A stretch of 64,000 nucleotides of DNA from Phycisphaerales bacterium (GTDB lineage: Bacteria > Planctomycetota > Phycisphaerae > Phycisphaerales > UBA1924). Positions 34,295 to 43,131 of this stretch are shown here, one piece after another. Within the stretch, counting starts at the first letter, position 1. Every line of letters starts with the position of its first letter. The stretch is taken from assembly GCA_030149165.1 (NCBI GenBank), contig JASBRY010000009.1:744001-808000 (forward strand), in the 5' to 3' direction. The notes under the pieces are model-generated. The model had not been told where the DNA came from. It saw only the letters and a program-made list of their open reading frames with translations, and did not search any database. A program made the position numbers and the translations under genes.

Positions 34295-35434
34295 ATGATC
34301 CATGGAGCGTTGAATATCAAGAAGTTGCTCGGCGCGATGCGTCGATTGGACGCGTCGGACTTGCATATCAAGGTGGGGATCCCGCCGACCTATCGGATTG
34401 GTGGGGAGCTGCGTCCGATCGATGCGGATCCGGTGAGTGAGGACGAGGCGGATCACCTGCTTGATCCACTGCTGAGCGAGGTTCAGAAGAAGAAGTTTGA
34501 TGAGACTGGGGACCTTGATTTTGCGTGGCACCTCGAAGATACGGATGGTGGTGGGGGCGATCGTTTCCGCATCAACATGCTGCGATCAGGGAACCACACG
34601 CACGCGGCGGTGCGGCGCGTGAAAGCAGAGATCCCGACCTATGCGGATCTGCGATTGCCTCCGGTGTACTCGAATATTGTAAAGAAGCAGCGTGAGGGAT
34701 TGGTACTGATTGTTGGGGTGACGGGGTGCGGCAAGTCGTCGACACTCGCGGCGATGCTTGATGAGGTGAACGCAACACGCGCGGTCAATATCATCACGAT
34801 CGAAGATCCGGTGGAGTATCGGTTTGTTCCCAAGCAAGCGATTATCTCGCAGCGTGAGATCGGGATTGATGTGACGGACTTCCATGAGGCACTGCGCCAT
34901 GTGGTGCGTCAGGATCCGGATGTGATCTTTATTGGTGAGATGCGCGATCAAGAAACGGTATTGTCCGCGATCCAAGCGGCGGAGACTGGGCACCTTGTGT
35001 TCGGGACATTGCACACGGCGGACACGATGGGCGCGTTCGGTCGCATGCTCGAGTTCTTCCCGCAGGATGAGCGGGCGTTCGTGCGCAACTCGCTCGCGGC
35101 GACGATGAAGGCGATCTGTGCGCAGCGATTGGTTCCCGCGAATCCGGAGCTCGGTGGTTCGAAGGTGGTCCCTGCGGTGGAGGTCCTGCTGACTTCACCA
35201 ACAGTGCGCGAGTTGATCCGCGATGAGCGGGACTCGGATCTGCCTGCGGTGATCGCGACGAGCCGAGCGGATGGGATGGTGAGCTTCACGCAGTACCTCG
35301 CGGAACTGGTGGACAAGGAATGGATCAGCTCACAGGTGGCACAGGAGTATGCGCCGAATCGTGACATGCTCAACTCGATCCTTAAAGGCGTCGAGGTTAA
35401 GGCTCAATCGCTGGTTGGGCGAATCAAAGGATGA
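34295..35434 (+). CDS. pilT: Type IV pilus retraction ATPase PilT-like
   Basis: 379 residues. An N-terminal PAS-like domain (ASDLHIKVGIPPTYRIGGEL) is followed by the RecA-like ATPase core with Walker A VGVTGCGKSST, the Asp box IEDPVEYRF, Walker B-like IFIGEMRD and the His box ETGHLVFGTLHTAD. VRELIRDE matches the C-terminal AIRNLIRE-type element needed for retraction in PilT. It powers pilus retraction at the inner membrane. No pilB, pilC or pilM genes are adjacent; the nearest other surface gene is the pseudopilin at 19.9 kb. PilU is a possible alternative. Confidence 0.93.
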   Translation: MIHGALNIKKLLGAMRRLDASDLHIKVGIPPTYRIGGELRPIDADPVSEDEADHLLDPLLSEVQKKKFDETGDLDFAWHLEDTDGGGGDRFRINMLRSGNHTHAAVRRVKAEIPTYADLRLPPVYSNIVKKQREGLVLIVGVTGCGKSSTLAAMLDEVNATRAVNIITIEDPVEYRFVPKQAIISQREIGIDVTDFHEALRHVVRQDPDVIFIGEMRDQETVLSAIQAAETGHLVFGTLHTADTMGAFGRMLEFFPQDERAFVRNSLAATMKAICAQRLVPANPELGGSKVVPAVEVLLTSPTVRELIRDERDSDLPAVIATSRADGMVSFTQYLAELVDKEWISSQVAQEYAPNRDMLNSILKGVEVKAQSLVGRIKG

Positions 35435-35555
35435 TTCTTGTTCTGCAGGAATGAGTTTTGATTTTCGCTCTGTATTTCTCAAACTTCGTGATCTACAGTA
35501 CTGCGTGCCGCGAATGCGTCACGGTGCAGGAATCGAGTTTGAAGGAGTACATGGC

Positions 35556-35972
35556 ATGAAACAGATGCTCACAGCAGTGTGCTTGGCGGCGATGGTCGGC
35601 GGGCTGGCGATGGTCGGTGGTTGTGGCGGAGGTGATGAGGGGTCGTCGACTCCGACGAGCACTTCGAGCGCGAAGAAGCCGAGCGTGAACGCGATGGCGG
35701 TGAAGGGGGCGCTGGTATTCAAGAAGACCTGTGCGTCCTGTCACGGCGCGGATGCGAAGGGGATGCCCAACAATGGTCCGGACCTGACGGCGTCGCAGTT
35801 CGTCAAGGACACGAGCGAGGAGGATCTGCTGACCTATGTGCAGGTCGGGCGTGAGGTACCTGGCGGTGTTCCGATGCCTCCTCGTGGTGGGTTCACTGAA
35901 GAGATGCTTCCGGATGAGGACATCGTGAAGGTGATCGCGTACCTGAAAAACTTCCCAGGGAATCAGCCTTGA
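35556..35972 (+). CDS. c-type cytochrome lipoprotein
   Basis: 138 residues. Lipobox AMVGGC at about 19-24 is followed by a flexible Ser/Thr linker and a single class I cytochrome c domain: ALVFKKTCASCHGADAKGMPNNGPDL with CxxCH, and a distal methionine probably in VPMPPRGGF. The last helix is EDIVKVIAYLKNF. It is a membrane-anchored periplasmic electron carrier. GAAGGAG lies eight bases before the ATG. A terminator follows 25 bp after the stop. It sits between pilT and an NtrC-type regulator but has no clear link to them. Confidence 0.92.
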   Translation: MKQMLTAVCLAAMVGGLAMVGGCGGGDEGSSTPTSTSSAKKPSVNAMAVKGALVFKKTCASCHGADAKGMPNNGPDLTASQFVKDTSEEDLLTYVQVGREVPGGVPMPPRGGFTEEMLPDEDIVKVIAYLKNFPGNQP

Positions 35973-35996
35973 GTTGAGTTGTAGTTTGTTGTGAAT

Positions 35997-36022
35997 GCCG
36001 CGGTGTTGAGCCGCGGTTTTTT
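35997..36022 (+). terminator. Intrinsic terminator of the cytochrome gene
   Basis: CCGCGG, a 7-base loop, CCGCGG and TTTTTT. It lies between the convergent cytochrome and response-regulator genes. Confidence 0.8.
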
Positions 36023-36033
36023 GTGCGCGTTGG

Positions 36034-37437
36034 TTATCCCGCTTGCGCGTGATCGCTTGGATCGATGTTGAGCGATTTCATTTTCTTGTAGAGGGTGGTG
36101 CGGTTGATCCCCAGGACCTCGGCGGTGGTGGTGCGGTTCCAGTCGTTGGCGATGAGTGCTGAGAGAATGATCTGGCGTTCTGGTTCGCGGAGCGCATCGG
36201 TGAGTGTCATCGGAGTCCACTCGGATGATGATGGGTGAACTTTGAGCGGTGGTGCGTCGGTCCTGAGGTGTGGTGGGAGATCCTCGGCAGTGATCATCTG
36301 TCCTTTCGCGAGCACGGACGCACGCTCGATGATGTTGGAGAGCTCGCGGACATTTCCTGGATAGGGGTAGGACTTGAGTAGTTGCATCGCTTCTTCGCTG
36401 AATCCCACGAACTTGCGTGAGAGTTCTTGGGATTGTTGATCGAGGAAGTGCCGCGCCAGATCCGGGAGGTCTGCGGCACGCTCGCGGAGTGGGGGGACCT
36501 CGATCTGCACGACATTGATTCGGTAGTAGAGGTCTTGTCGGAACTCTCCTGATGCGACGAGGTCCTCGAGGGGTTGGTTGGATGCGAGTACGACGCGCAC
36601 ATCGACCTCGATGGTCTCGTTGGATCCCACGGGCTCGAACTTGCGTTCTTGGAGTACACGCAGGAGTTTGAGCTGCATCGCGGGGGATGCGGAGTTGATC
36701 TCGTCGAGGAAGAGGGTCCCTCCATCGGCGGCGAGGAACTTACCTTGCTTGTCGGCGTGAGCGCCGGTGAAGGCGCCTTTGACATGTCCGAAGAGTTCGG
36801 ATTCGAGGAGTGTTTCGGGGATCGAGCCGCAGGCGAGCTCGACATAGGGTTTGGAGGCTCGCGGCGATGCTTGGTGGATCGCGCCGGCGATGAGTGACTT
36901 ACCGACGCCTGACTCTCCGGACATGAGCACGGTGGTGCGCGACGGCGCGACGGCGTTGATGGTCTCGAAGATCGTGCGCATGCGCGGATCGGTCCCAACG
37001 ATGTTGCTCAGCGAGTGCGTTGATTCGATGCGCGAGCGGAGCGATGAGTTCTCTTTGAGGACTTCGTGTTGCTGGAGCGCGCGAGTGAGCGCCAGACGGA
37101 GTTCGTCGTCAACGACCGGTTTGGTGAGGAAGTCCACAGCGCCGGTACGGAGTGCTTCGACAGCGGTCTCGATCGCGGCGTATCCGGTCAGCAGGATCAC
37201 GGCGGTCGATGGGGAAATGGATTTGGCTCTGCGGAGCAGGTCGATCCCATTGATTTTGGGGAGATTGAGATCGGTGAGGAGGATGTCGTAGGTGCTCTGC
37301 TTGAGCTGCTCGATCGCGTCGTCGGGGGTGTAGACCGCGGTCGCTTCGCATCCTTCTGATTGAAAGAACGCGGCGAGCGAGTCGGCGACGATCTGGTCGT
37401 CGTCCACGATCAGGATGGAGTGCTTTGGTTTGCTCAT
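36034..37437 (-). CDS. NtrC-family sigma-54 response regulator
   Basis: 467 residues. A receiver domain (1-120) has the acidic pair DDD at 12-14 and phosphoacceptor D56 in LLTDLNLP. The AAA+ domain has Walker A GESGVGKS, the sigma-54 contact loop GAFTGA and the arginine-finger region RNDLYYRI-like QDLYYRINVV. The C-terminus is a Fis-type helix-turn-helix (TTAEVLGINRTTLYKKMK). It activates RpoN-dependent promoters. The cognate kinase gene lies 8 bp upstream on the same strand, so they form a two-gene operon. A longer upstream frame is a shadow of the kinase gene. Confidence 0.96.
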   Translation of the reverse strand: MSKPKHSILIVDDDQIVADSLAAFFQSEGCEATAVYTPDDAIEQLKQSTYDILLTDLNLPKINGIDLLRRAKSISPSTAVILLTGYAAIETAVEALRTGAVDFLTKPVVDDELRLALTRALQQHEVLKENSSLRSRIESTHSLSNIVGTDPRMRTIFETINAVAPSRTTVLMSGESGVGKSLIAGAIHQASPRASKPYVELACGSIPETLLESELFGHVKGAFTGAHADKQGKFLAADGGTLFLDEINSASPAMQLKLLRVLQERKFEPVGSNETIEVDVRVVLASNQPLEDLVASGEFRQDLYYRINVVQIEVPPLRERAADLPDLARHFLDQQSQELSRKFVGFSEEAMQLLKSYPYPGNVRELSNIIERASVLAKGQMITAEDLPPHLRTDAPPLKVHPSSSEWTPMTLTDALREPERQIILSALIANDWNRTTTAEVLGINRTTLYKKMKSLNIDPSDHAQAG

Positions 37438-37445
37438 GCGTGTGA

Positions 37446-38333
37446 TTAACCCACCTCGCGGTCGAGGGATTGGTCGTCGTGTGGGATCGGGACGCGGGCG
37501 GTGAGGATCGCGCCGGGGCGTGTAGAGGTTTGTTGGTCGGGTCGGTTGGTGAGCGTGATGACCCCTTCGAGTTGGTCGACGATCTGACGGGAGATTGAGA
37601 GTCCCATCCCGTTTGGTTGGTCTGAAGATTCGGTTGAGTAGCCGTGCTTGAAGGGTTGTTCCGGGCTGATGCCTGGTGTGAGTCCGACGCCGTCGTCGGT
37701 GATCGTGATCACGAGTTCGTCGTGACTCTTGTCGGTGGTCGCGGCGACTTTGATCAGACCGCCGGGATCGAGCGAGTCGACGCGCGTGGCGCGCTGGATG
37801 GATTGCACGGCGTTGAAGAGCGCGTTGAGCACGACGGTGTAGAGCGGTCCGGCGGGGATGCTCCCGGCGGAGTGGTCGATGTCGATCTCGATGCGGACTC
37901 CCGCTTGGGATGCGAGCGGACGCACGACATCCACGGCGTGGTCGATTGCCATCGCGGTGGAGACGGCTTCGGAGACTCCGAGCATCGGTGATCCGATATG
38001 GATGGAGTTGGATCGCATCGCAATGTTGACCATGGTGGACATGCGATGGAGGGTTTGTTGTACGGTGTCGATCTGCTGACGCGCGGTGTCGAGTTGTTCG
38101 TTTGGGTCTTTGGAGTTTGGATCCATCTGCGTGATCGCGAGGGAGAGCCAACGCATGGAGCCGTCGATGAGGTTAGAGAGATCGTGCGCGAGTGTCGTGA
38201 GGTTGTCCGCGGAGTCTGGACCGGCGGAGGGATCGCGCGGCGGGAGCGTGTTGCGAGCACGCATCGGCGGCGACACGATTTTCTTCTCTGGTGTCGGGTT
38301 GCTGTTTGAGTCGTTGGTGTTGTCGTGGCTCAT
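37446..38333 (-). CDS. Soluble histidine kinase paired with the NtrC-type regulator
   Basis: 295 residues. It has no membrane segment. The first 40 residues are polar and likely disordered. H-box LTTLAHDLSNLIDG carries H50, and the catalytic ATPase domain has N-box LNALFNAVQS, DDGVGLTPG and GMGLSISRQIVDQL. An input domain is missing, so the signal must come from an unseen partner or from the short N-terminus. The D-after-H pattern (HDLSN) is like NtrB/AtoS kinases. Together with the regulator it forms a complete two-component pair for sigma-54 promoters. Confidence 0.9.
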   Translation of the reverse strand: MSHDNTNDSNSNPTPEKKIVSPPMRARNTLPPRDPSAGPDSADNLTTLAHDLSNLIDGSMRWLSLAITQMDPNSKDPNEQLDTARQQIDTVQQTLHRMSTMVNIAMRSNSIHIGSPMLGVSEAVSTAMAIDHAVDVVRPLASQAGVRIEIDIDHSAGSIPAGPLYTVVLNALFNAVQSIQRATRVDSLDPGGLIKVAATTDKSHDELVITITDDGVGLTPGISPEQPFKHGYSTESSDQPNGMGLSISRQIVDQLEGVITLTNRPDQQTSTRPGAILTARVPIPHDDQSLDREVG

Positions 38334-38424
38334 GTCCCGTTTTTCGGTGTGAAAATCGGGATGGTTCGCGGCAGTGTTGCAACGAGGCAACATTGGGGGT
38401 TATCGGGATTGATATGGGCGCAGC

Positions 38425-38454
38425 AAAACGCACGACCGGTGTTGGTCGTGCGTT
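38425..38454 (-). terminator. Intrinsic terminator of ileS
   Basis: Read on the minus strand, AACGCACGACC, a 6-base loop and GGTCGTGCGTT, an 11-bp perfect stem, then TTG. It lies 22 bp after the ileS stop and separates it from the kinase gene. Confidence 0.8.
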
Positions 38455-38475
38455 CTCGGACTTGCTGGAATGTGA

Positions 38476-41412
38476 TTAGTCGAGACCAAGTGCTTGCGCG
38501 TCGCGGTCGGAGAGCATGCCGCCGTCGGAGCGTTGTTTGACGGTGGTGTCTCGTTTCCATGAGCGGTCGCAGCGGGGCTGGTCGCGGAGGTCGGTGATTC
38601 CGATCTCGGAGTCTTTGGTGAACTCGAAACGGGAGACGCCGCAGATGTCGGCGAGGTCTTCGGAGTTGAACCACTCGAAGGTGCCTTCGGGATCTGGGAG
38701 TTTGATTCCCAGATCGAGCGGGTTGTCGATGTCGCTGCTGGCGCGGGTGTCCTCGGCGGCTTTCATGGCGCGTTCGAGTTGTTCCCAGAGCTTCGGCCAC
38801 GCGGTTGCGGTTTCGAGATTGACCTTGGTTGGGAATCCGGTCAGGTGGACGCAGGTGGACTTGTCCTTCTGATCGACTTTGTGCAATGCTCGGTACGCTT
38901 CGTCCGCGGTATGGCAGAGGATCGGCGCGAGGAGTTTGCAGAGACCATCGGTGAGCACGACGAGTGTTTGCTGTGTTCTGCGGCGACGCTCGGAATCGGG
39001 CGCATCGCAGTACAAACGATCCTTCACAGCGGAGAGGTACTCGGCGGAGAGGGTCGTGTTGCAGAACTTGTAGAGGAGCTTGTGCGCCTCGTGGAACGCA
39101 TACTTCTCGAACGCTTCGGTGACCTTGTCGACGAGTGTGTTGAACTCTCCCAGGACCCACGCGTGGAGCGAGTGGACATGGAAGTCGGAGAAGTCTGGGT
39201 TGTCCTGCGCTTCATAATCGTCGAGGTTCGAAAGCATGAAGCGCAGTGTGTTGCGGATCTTGCGGTAGGACTCTCCGGCGAGTTTGAAGAACTCTTCATC
39301 GACTTTGACATCGTTCTCGTACGCGAGCGAGGAGACCCACCAACGCAGGACATCGACGCCGTAGCGGTCGAAGAGGTCTTTCAATGCAGCGCCTGCGGAC
39401 TTGGAGAGTTTCTTTCCGTCTTTGTCGACCATGAAGCCGTGGGTGAGCAGAGTGCGGAATGGTGGTCGTCCCATGACTCCGAGTGCTGGGAGCAGTGAGA
39501 GCTGGAACCAGCCTCGGTGTTGGTCGGACCCTTCGAGGTAGAGCTCGACTGGGAAGTCTTCACCACCAGAGCGACGGCGCATGACGGCGTTCCACGATGA
39601 ACCCGATTCGAACCAGACATCGAGGATGTCGTGTCCTTTGGTGAGTTGATCGAAGGAGACGGAGCCGTCTTTGAGTTCGTCTGGCGCGTCGGCGTCTTCG
39701 GATGGGTTGTAGTGCGCCAGCAGCGATGCGGGATCATCGGCGAACCACGCATCGGAGCCTTTGGTTTCGATGATCTGGTTCACAGCACGGACCGAAGCGG
39801 CGGTCATGAACGCGTCACCTGAAGGGAGCGTGAACGCGGGGATCGGGAGTCCCCACGAGCGTTGGCGGCTGATGCACCAATCGGGGCGCGATTCGAGCAT
39901 CCCTCGCATGCGGTTGCGTCCCCACGCTGGGACATAGTTCACTGAGCGGTCGTCTCCTGTGGACTTCATCGCCATTTGCCTGAGTGTGTGTCCGTCGCGT
40001 TTGGTTGGTGCGTCCACGGCGACAAACCACTGCTCGGTGCAGCGGAAGATGACAGGGGTCTTGGAGCGCCAGTCGTGGGGGTACGAGTGGTTGAACTTGT
40101 AGGCGTGGAACATGTGTCCCGACTCGGTGAGTCTTTGAGCGACGAGATCGTTCGCTTTCCAGATGGACATCCCGGCGAGCCAATCTGGGGTGGTCGTGTC
40201 GTAGGTGCCGTCTCCGAGGACCGGGCAGTACACGGGGAGTCCCTCTTTGAGACCGGTCATGTAGTCATCCGCACCATGACCTGGCGCGGTGTGGACGAGA
40301 CCTGAGCCGTCTTCGAGCGTGACATAGTCCGCGTGGACGATGGAGTAGCACTTGCTGGTGTCGGCGTCGGGATCGTTGATTGGTTTGGGGGCTTCGCTGA
40401 TGAATGGGTGCGCGTAGGACAATCCGACGAGCTTGTCGCCTGTGGTGGTCGCGAGGGTTTCGACTTCTTCTGATTTGGCGAGTTTGGTGACGCGTTCGAT
40501 TGCATCGACCGCCATGACGGTGAGGTTGCCGTCTACACGGACGAGCGCGTAGTTGAACTTCTCGTGCACAGCGATCGCGAGGTTCGCGGGGAGCGTCCAA
40601 GGCGTGGTGGTCCAGATCATAAAGCTTGGGGTCGCTCCGGGATGATCAGATTCTTCAAGTCCGAACGCATTGAACACAGCGGTCGCGTCTGATGCTTCGA
40701 AGTCGACATACACGGAGAGGTCTTCGCGGTCCTGGTATTCGAGCTCCGCATCAGCGAGCGCGGTTTCGTTCGCGACGGACCAGTGGACCGGTTTGAGGGC
40801 TTTGTACACTAGCCCCTGCTCACAGAGTCCGGCGAGGACTTCGAGCACTCCCGCTTCGTAGCGTGGGAGGAAGGTGAGGTAAGGATCTTCATAATCCGCG
40901 ACGGTCATGAGTCGTTTCATTTGACCGGCTTGGAGTTTGATTTGTTTGTCGGCGTAGGTTTTGCACTCGCGGCGCACGGCGGTGCGTCGCTGGTCGTCGG
41001 TGAGGCCGTCGAGTTTGGCGGCTTTCCCGGATTCGACGAGGTCGGTCATGACCTTGTGCTCGATGGGGAGGCCGTGGCAATCCCATCCTGGGACGAATGG
41101 ACAGTGGAATCCTGCCATGAACTTGCTGCGGACGACGAGGTCCTTGAGCGTTTTGTTCATGAGGTGTCCGAGGTGGATCGAGCCGTTGGCGTAGGGAGGG
41201 CCGTCGTGGAAGACGAATCGCTTGCGTCCCTCGGAGGTCTCTTGCATCGCGTGGTACAGGCCTTGTTTGTCGGCGAGGGTGTCCCAGCGTTTGAGTGAGG
41301 CGGGCTCGTTTTGCACGAGGTTCGCCTTCATCGGGAAGGAGGTCTTTGGGAGATTGAGGGTCTTCTTGTAGTTTGGCTTGTCGGTCTTGTTGTCGGTGGT
41401 TGTGTCGGTCAT
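38476..41412 (-). CDS. ileS: Isoleucyl-tRNA synthetase
   Basis: 978 residues. The class I HIGH motif is in PPYANGSIHLGHLMNK and KMSKS appears as DGKKLSKSAG. The editing domain has GFHCPFVPGWDCHGLPIE before it and SIVHADYVTLEDGSGLVHTAPGHGADDY within it. The anticodon-binding helical domain follows. The bacterial C-terminal zinc-binding end, usually CxRCW..CxxC, is degenerate here (RCDRSWKR, no further Cys pair), so the zinc site is probably lost. It charges tRNA-Ile in the cytoplasm. Its terminator is at 38.43 kb. Confidence 0.97.
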   Translation of the reverse strand: MTDTTTDNKTDKPNYKKTLNLPKTSFPMKANLVQNEPASLKRWDTLADKQGLYHAMQETSEGRKRFVFHDGPPYANGSIHLGHLMNKTLKDLVVRSKFMAGFHCPFVPGWDCHGLPIEHKVMTDLVESGKAAKLDGLTDDQRRTAVRRECKTYADKQIKLQAGQMKRLMTVADYEDPYLTFLPRYEAGVLEVLAGLCEQGLVYKALKPVHWSVANETALADAELEYQDREDLSVYVDFEASDATAVFNAFGLEESDHPGATPSFMIWTTTPWTLPANLAIAVHEKFNYALVRVDGNLTVMAVDAIERVTKLAKSEEVETLATTTGDKLVGLSYAHPFISEAPKPINDPDADTSKCYSIVHADYVTLEDGSGLVHTAPGHGADDYMTGLKEGLPVYCPVLGDGTYDTTTPDWLAGMSIWKANDLVAQRLTESGHMFHAYKFNHSYPHDWRSKTPVIFRCTEQWFVAVDAPTKRDGHTLRQMAMKSTGDDRSVNYVPAWGRNRMRGMLESRPDWCISRQRSWGLPIPAFTLPSGDAFMTAASVRAVNQIIETKGSDAWFADDPASLLAHYNPSEDADAPDELKDGSVSFDQLTKGHDILDVWFESGSSWNAVMRRRSGGEDFPVELYLEGSDQHRGWFQLSLLPALGVMGRPPFRTLLTHGFMVDKDGKKLSKSAGAALKDLFDRYGVDVLRWWVSSLAYENDVKVDEEFFKLAGESYRKIRNTLRFMLSNLDDYEAQDNPDFSDFHVHSLHAWVLGEFNTLVDKVTEAFEKYAFHEAHKLLYKFCNTTLSAEYLSAVKDRLYCDAPDSERRRRTQQTLVVLTDGLCKLLAPILCHTADEAYRALHKVDQKDKSTCVHLTGFPTKVNLETATAWPKLWEQLERAMKAAEDTRASSDIDNPLDLGIKLPDPEGTFEWFNSEDLADICGVSRFEFTKDSEIGITDLRDQPRCDRSWKRDTTVKQRSDGGMLSDRDAQALGLD

Positions 41413-41705
41413 TTGGGGTATCCGTGGTGTGGATCAGATCGCGAGCGAGGAGCGTTCGCGGGTCAATCGTTGATGATATGTGTGGGATTGGGGGAGGTGA
41501 GGTCGGCCGAGGGTTGAACTCGGCGGCCCCGCGATGACACGGATACTGATTGACTGGATTTCAAGAACCAGTTGGATCAGCATCGGCCCTCAGCGGGGCA
41601 TGGTAATTCGTGATGTGACGAATCGAGGTGTCATGTGCGGAGTCTATCGGCATTGATGGCTTGAGATTGCTTCGGAATATCAAAAACATGCTGGAAAATG
41701 GATCA

Positions 41706-41737
41706 AAAAGAGCAGACCCCGCGTGCGCGGGGTCTGC
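41706..41737 (-). terminator. Intrinsic terminator of the HAF-repeat gene
   Basis: Minus strand: GCAGACCCCGC, short loop, GCGGGGTCTGC, then TCTTTTT. It lies about 33 bp after the stop codon of the gene at 41770. Confidence 0.85.
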
Positions 41738-41769
41738 CAAGTAAAGGGGAAAGAGATTTTGGAGTCGGA

Positions 41770-42915
41770 TTAGCTTCTGCGGCGACGGGTCGCGGTCAGA
41801 GCGCCGAGGCTGAGGAATGCGAGTCCGGATGGTGCCGGGACTTGGATGACCCAAGTTTCGGTTGATCCGAGACCATCAGCGATGTTGTAACCCCATCCGG
41901 TCATCCATTGACCGTCCGAGGACATTCCGGAGACGAAGGAGAAGTGGAAGTCTTCTTCGTAGTCGACGCCTTGTGAGTCGAGGTAGTCGGTCATGGAGAG
42001 GGTTCCGACGCCTTCTTCCCAGACGAATGCGGTCCCGAATGTTGCTGGTCCAAGACCCCAAGTGCCTCCGGCGATGAGGGTGCCGTCGCCATTGATCGCG
42101 GCGCCTGCCATACGACTTTCACCACCAACAGCAAGGTTGTCGAGCGCTTCATAGGTGTCGGTTGAGACATTGTATCGGTACGCGTTTCCAGCGGCGAAGA
42201 AGCTGCCGAGTCCGAGTCCGGTGACATACTGACCATTGTCCGAGACAGCGAATGCTTCTTGTGCGATTCCACCTGTGTCGGTGAAGATCAGTTGTTGCAC
42301 TCCATTATTCCAGACAGAGCCCTGGCGGCCTGAGCCATCTTGCCAACCTGCGACGACCGAGCCGTCATAGCTGAGTGCATTGGCGCGTGAGGAGTTTCCG
42401 ACGGCGTTGGTGCCATGGTCTGTCCAGCCGCTATTGAAGTTGTATGAGACTGCGTGGGCGTCTGCGGTCCCTTGTGTGGTCCATGCGAGACCAGCAATGT
42501 TTTGACCATTGCCCGAAATGCCCCAGCCGGATCCGACGGAAGCGTCAATCTGGGTTCCGATTCCTGGAAGGGCTCCGATACCGGTCCATGCGCCAGCGTT
42601 GACATCGTACCGCGCCATTTCGTACCAGCCGTTCGCGGCGCTGAAGTTGGTCCCGCCGACATAGAGGCCGTCGTTGGAGATGGTTGGTTGTCCACCGATG
42701 CCGTTGCCTGCGACGGCGCCACCGATGAGTGACAAACCGTTGCTTGCGGACCACATGTAGTACTGTCCAGATGCATCGTTGTCTCCGACGACGATGCCGT
42801 TGTCGGAGATTGAGTTGCTGAGTCCGTTCCCTGCTCCAAGGCGGTAGAACTGTGCGTGTGCGGTGCCGGCGATGGTCGCGATCGCGAGTCCGATGGTCCA
42901 AGTGTGCTTGTTCAT
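41770..42915 (-). CDS. Secreted HAF-repeat-like protein with PEP-CTERM-like tail
   Basis: 381 residues. The signal peptide ends AGTAHA at about 22. The body has repeated blades built around 'S.NG..V.G' motifs (ISDNGIVVGDN, ISNDGLYVGGT, ISGNGQNIAGL, LSYDGSVVAGW, VSDNGQYVTGL, INGDGTLIAGG, MSSDGQWMTGW), the extracellular HAF-type beta-propeller repeat. The C-terminus is VPAPSGLAFLSLGALTATRRRRS, the PEP-CTERM-like sorting tail. It is probably displayed or released at the surface. AAAGGAGAG lies six bases before the ATG. A TTGAAA...GATAAT pair with 15-bp spacing lies about 75-100 bp upstream. Confidence 0.88.
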   Translation of the reverse strand: MNKHTWTIGLAIATIAGTAHAQFYRLGAGNGLSNSISDNGIVVGDNDASGQYYMWSASNGLSLIGGAVAGNGIGGQPTISNDGLYVGGTNFSAANGWYEMARYDVNAGAWTGIGALPGIGTQIDASVGSGWGISGNGQNIAGLAWTTQGTADAHAVSYNFNSGWTDHGTNAVGNSSRANALSYDGSVVAGWQDGSGRQGSVWNNGVQQLIFTDTGGIAQEAFAVSDNGQYVTGLGLGSFFAAGNAYRYNVSTDTYEALDNLAVGGESRMAGAAINGDGTLIAGGTWGLGPATFGTAFVWEEGVGTLSMTDYLDSQGVDYEEDFHFSFVSGMSSDGQWMTGWGYNIADGLGSTETWVIQVPAPSGLAFLSLGALTATRRRRS

Positions 42916-43021
42916 TTGAGTCTCTCCTTTGTTGAGATGGTGTTGATCTTTGTGCTTGCCGTAGATGGCATTGTGTGTTGTTCCTAGGCAGATTATCACA
43001 CGCCCGATTCTCTTTCAAGTA

Positions 43022-43035
43022 TTTCCCTAGGGAAA
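43022..43035. repeat. Perfect 14-bp palindrome in a divergent promoter region
   Basis: TTTCCCTAGGGAAA lies between the HAF-repeat gene (-) and the unknown gene at 43132 (+), 29 bp upstream of the + promoter's -35 region. It is a candidate operator for either gene. Confidence 0.55.
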
Positions 43036-43050
43036 GTTGTAAAAAAATTA

Positions 43051-43079
43051 TTGTGCGATCCTGTTCTGGGTGCTATACT
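43051..43079 (+). promoter_or_regulatory. Sigma-70-type promoter for the gene at 43132
   Basis: TTGTGC (43051-43056), exactly 17 bp, TATACT (43074-43079). The start codon lies 53 bp downstream of the -10 box. Confidence 0.55.
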
Positions 43080-43131
43080 CAACGAGAAGTCGGAAAATGA
43101 TGATTTCTGGTGAATAAGAAGGGTTTTTTGT

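Noticed and set aside
37438..38151. Upstream extension of the NtrC-type regulator to 705 aa
   Set aside because: It overlaps the kinase gene in another frame; the receiver domain starts at the ATG at 37437.
41413..41560. Possible T-box leader upstream of ileS
   Set aside because: There is a GC-rich hairpin but no T-box sequence (AGGGTGGNACCGCG-like) and no anti-terminator; the group is not known for T-boxes.
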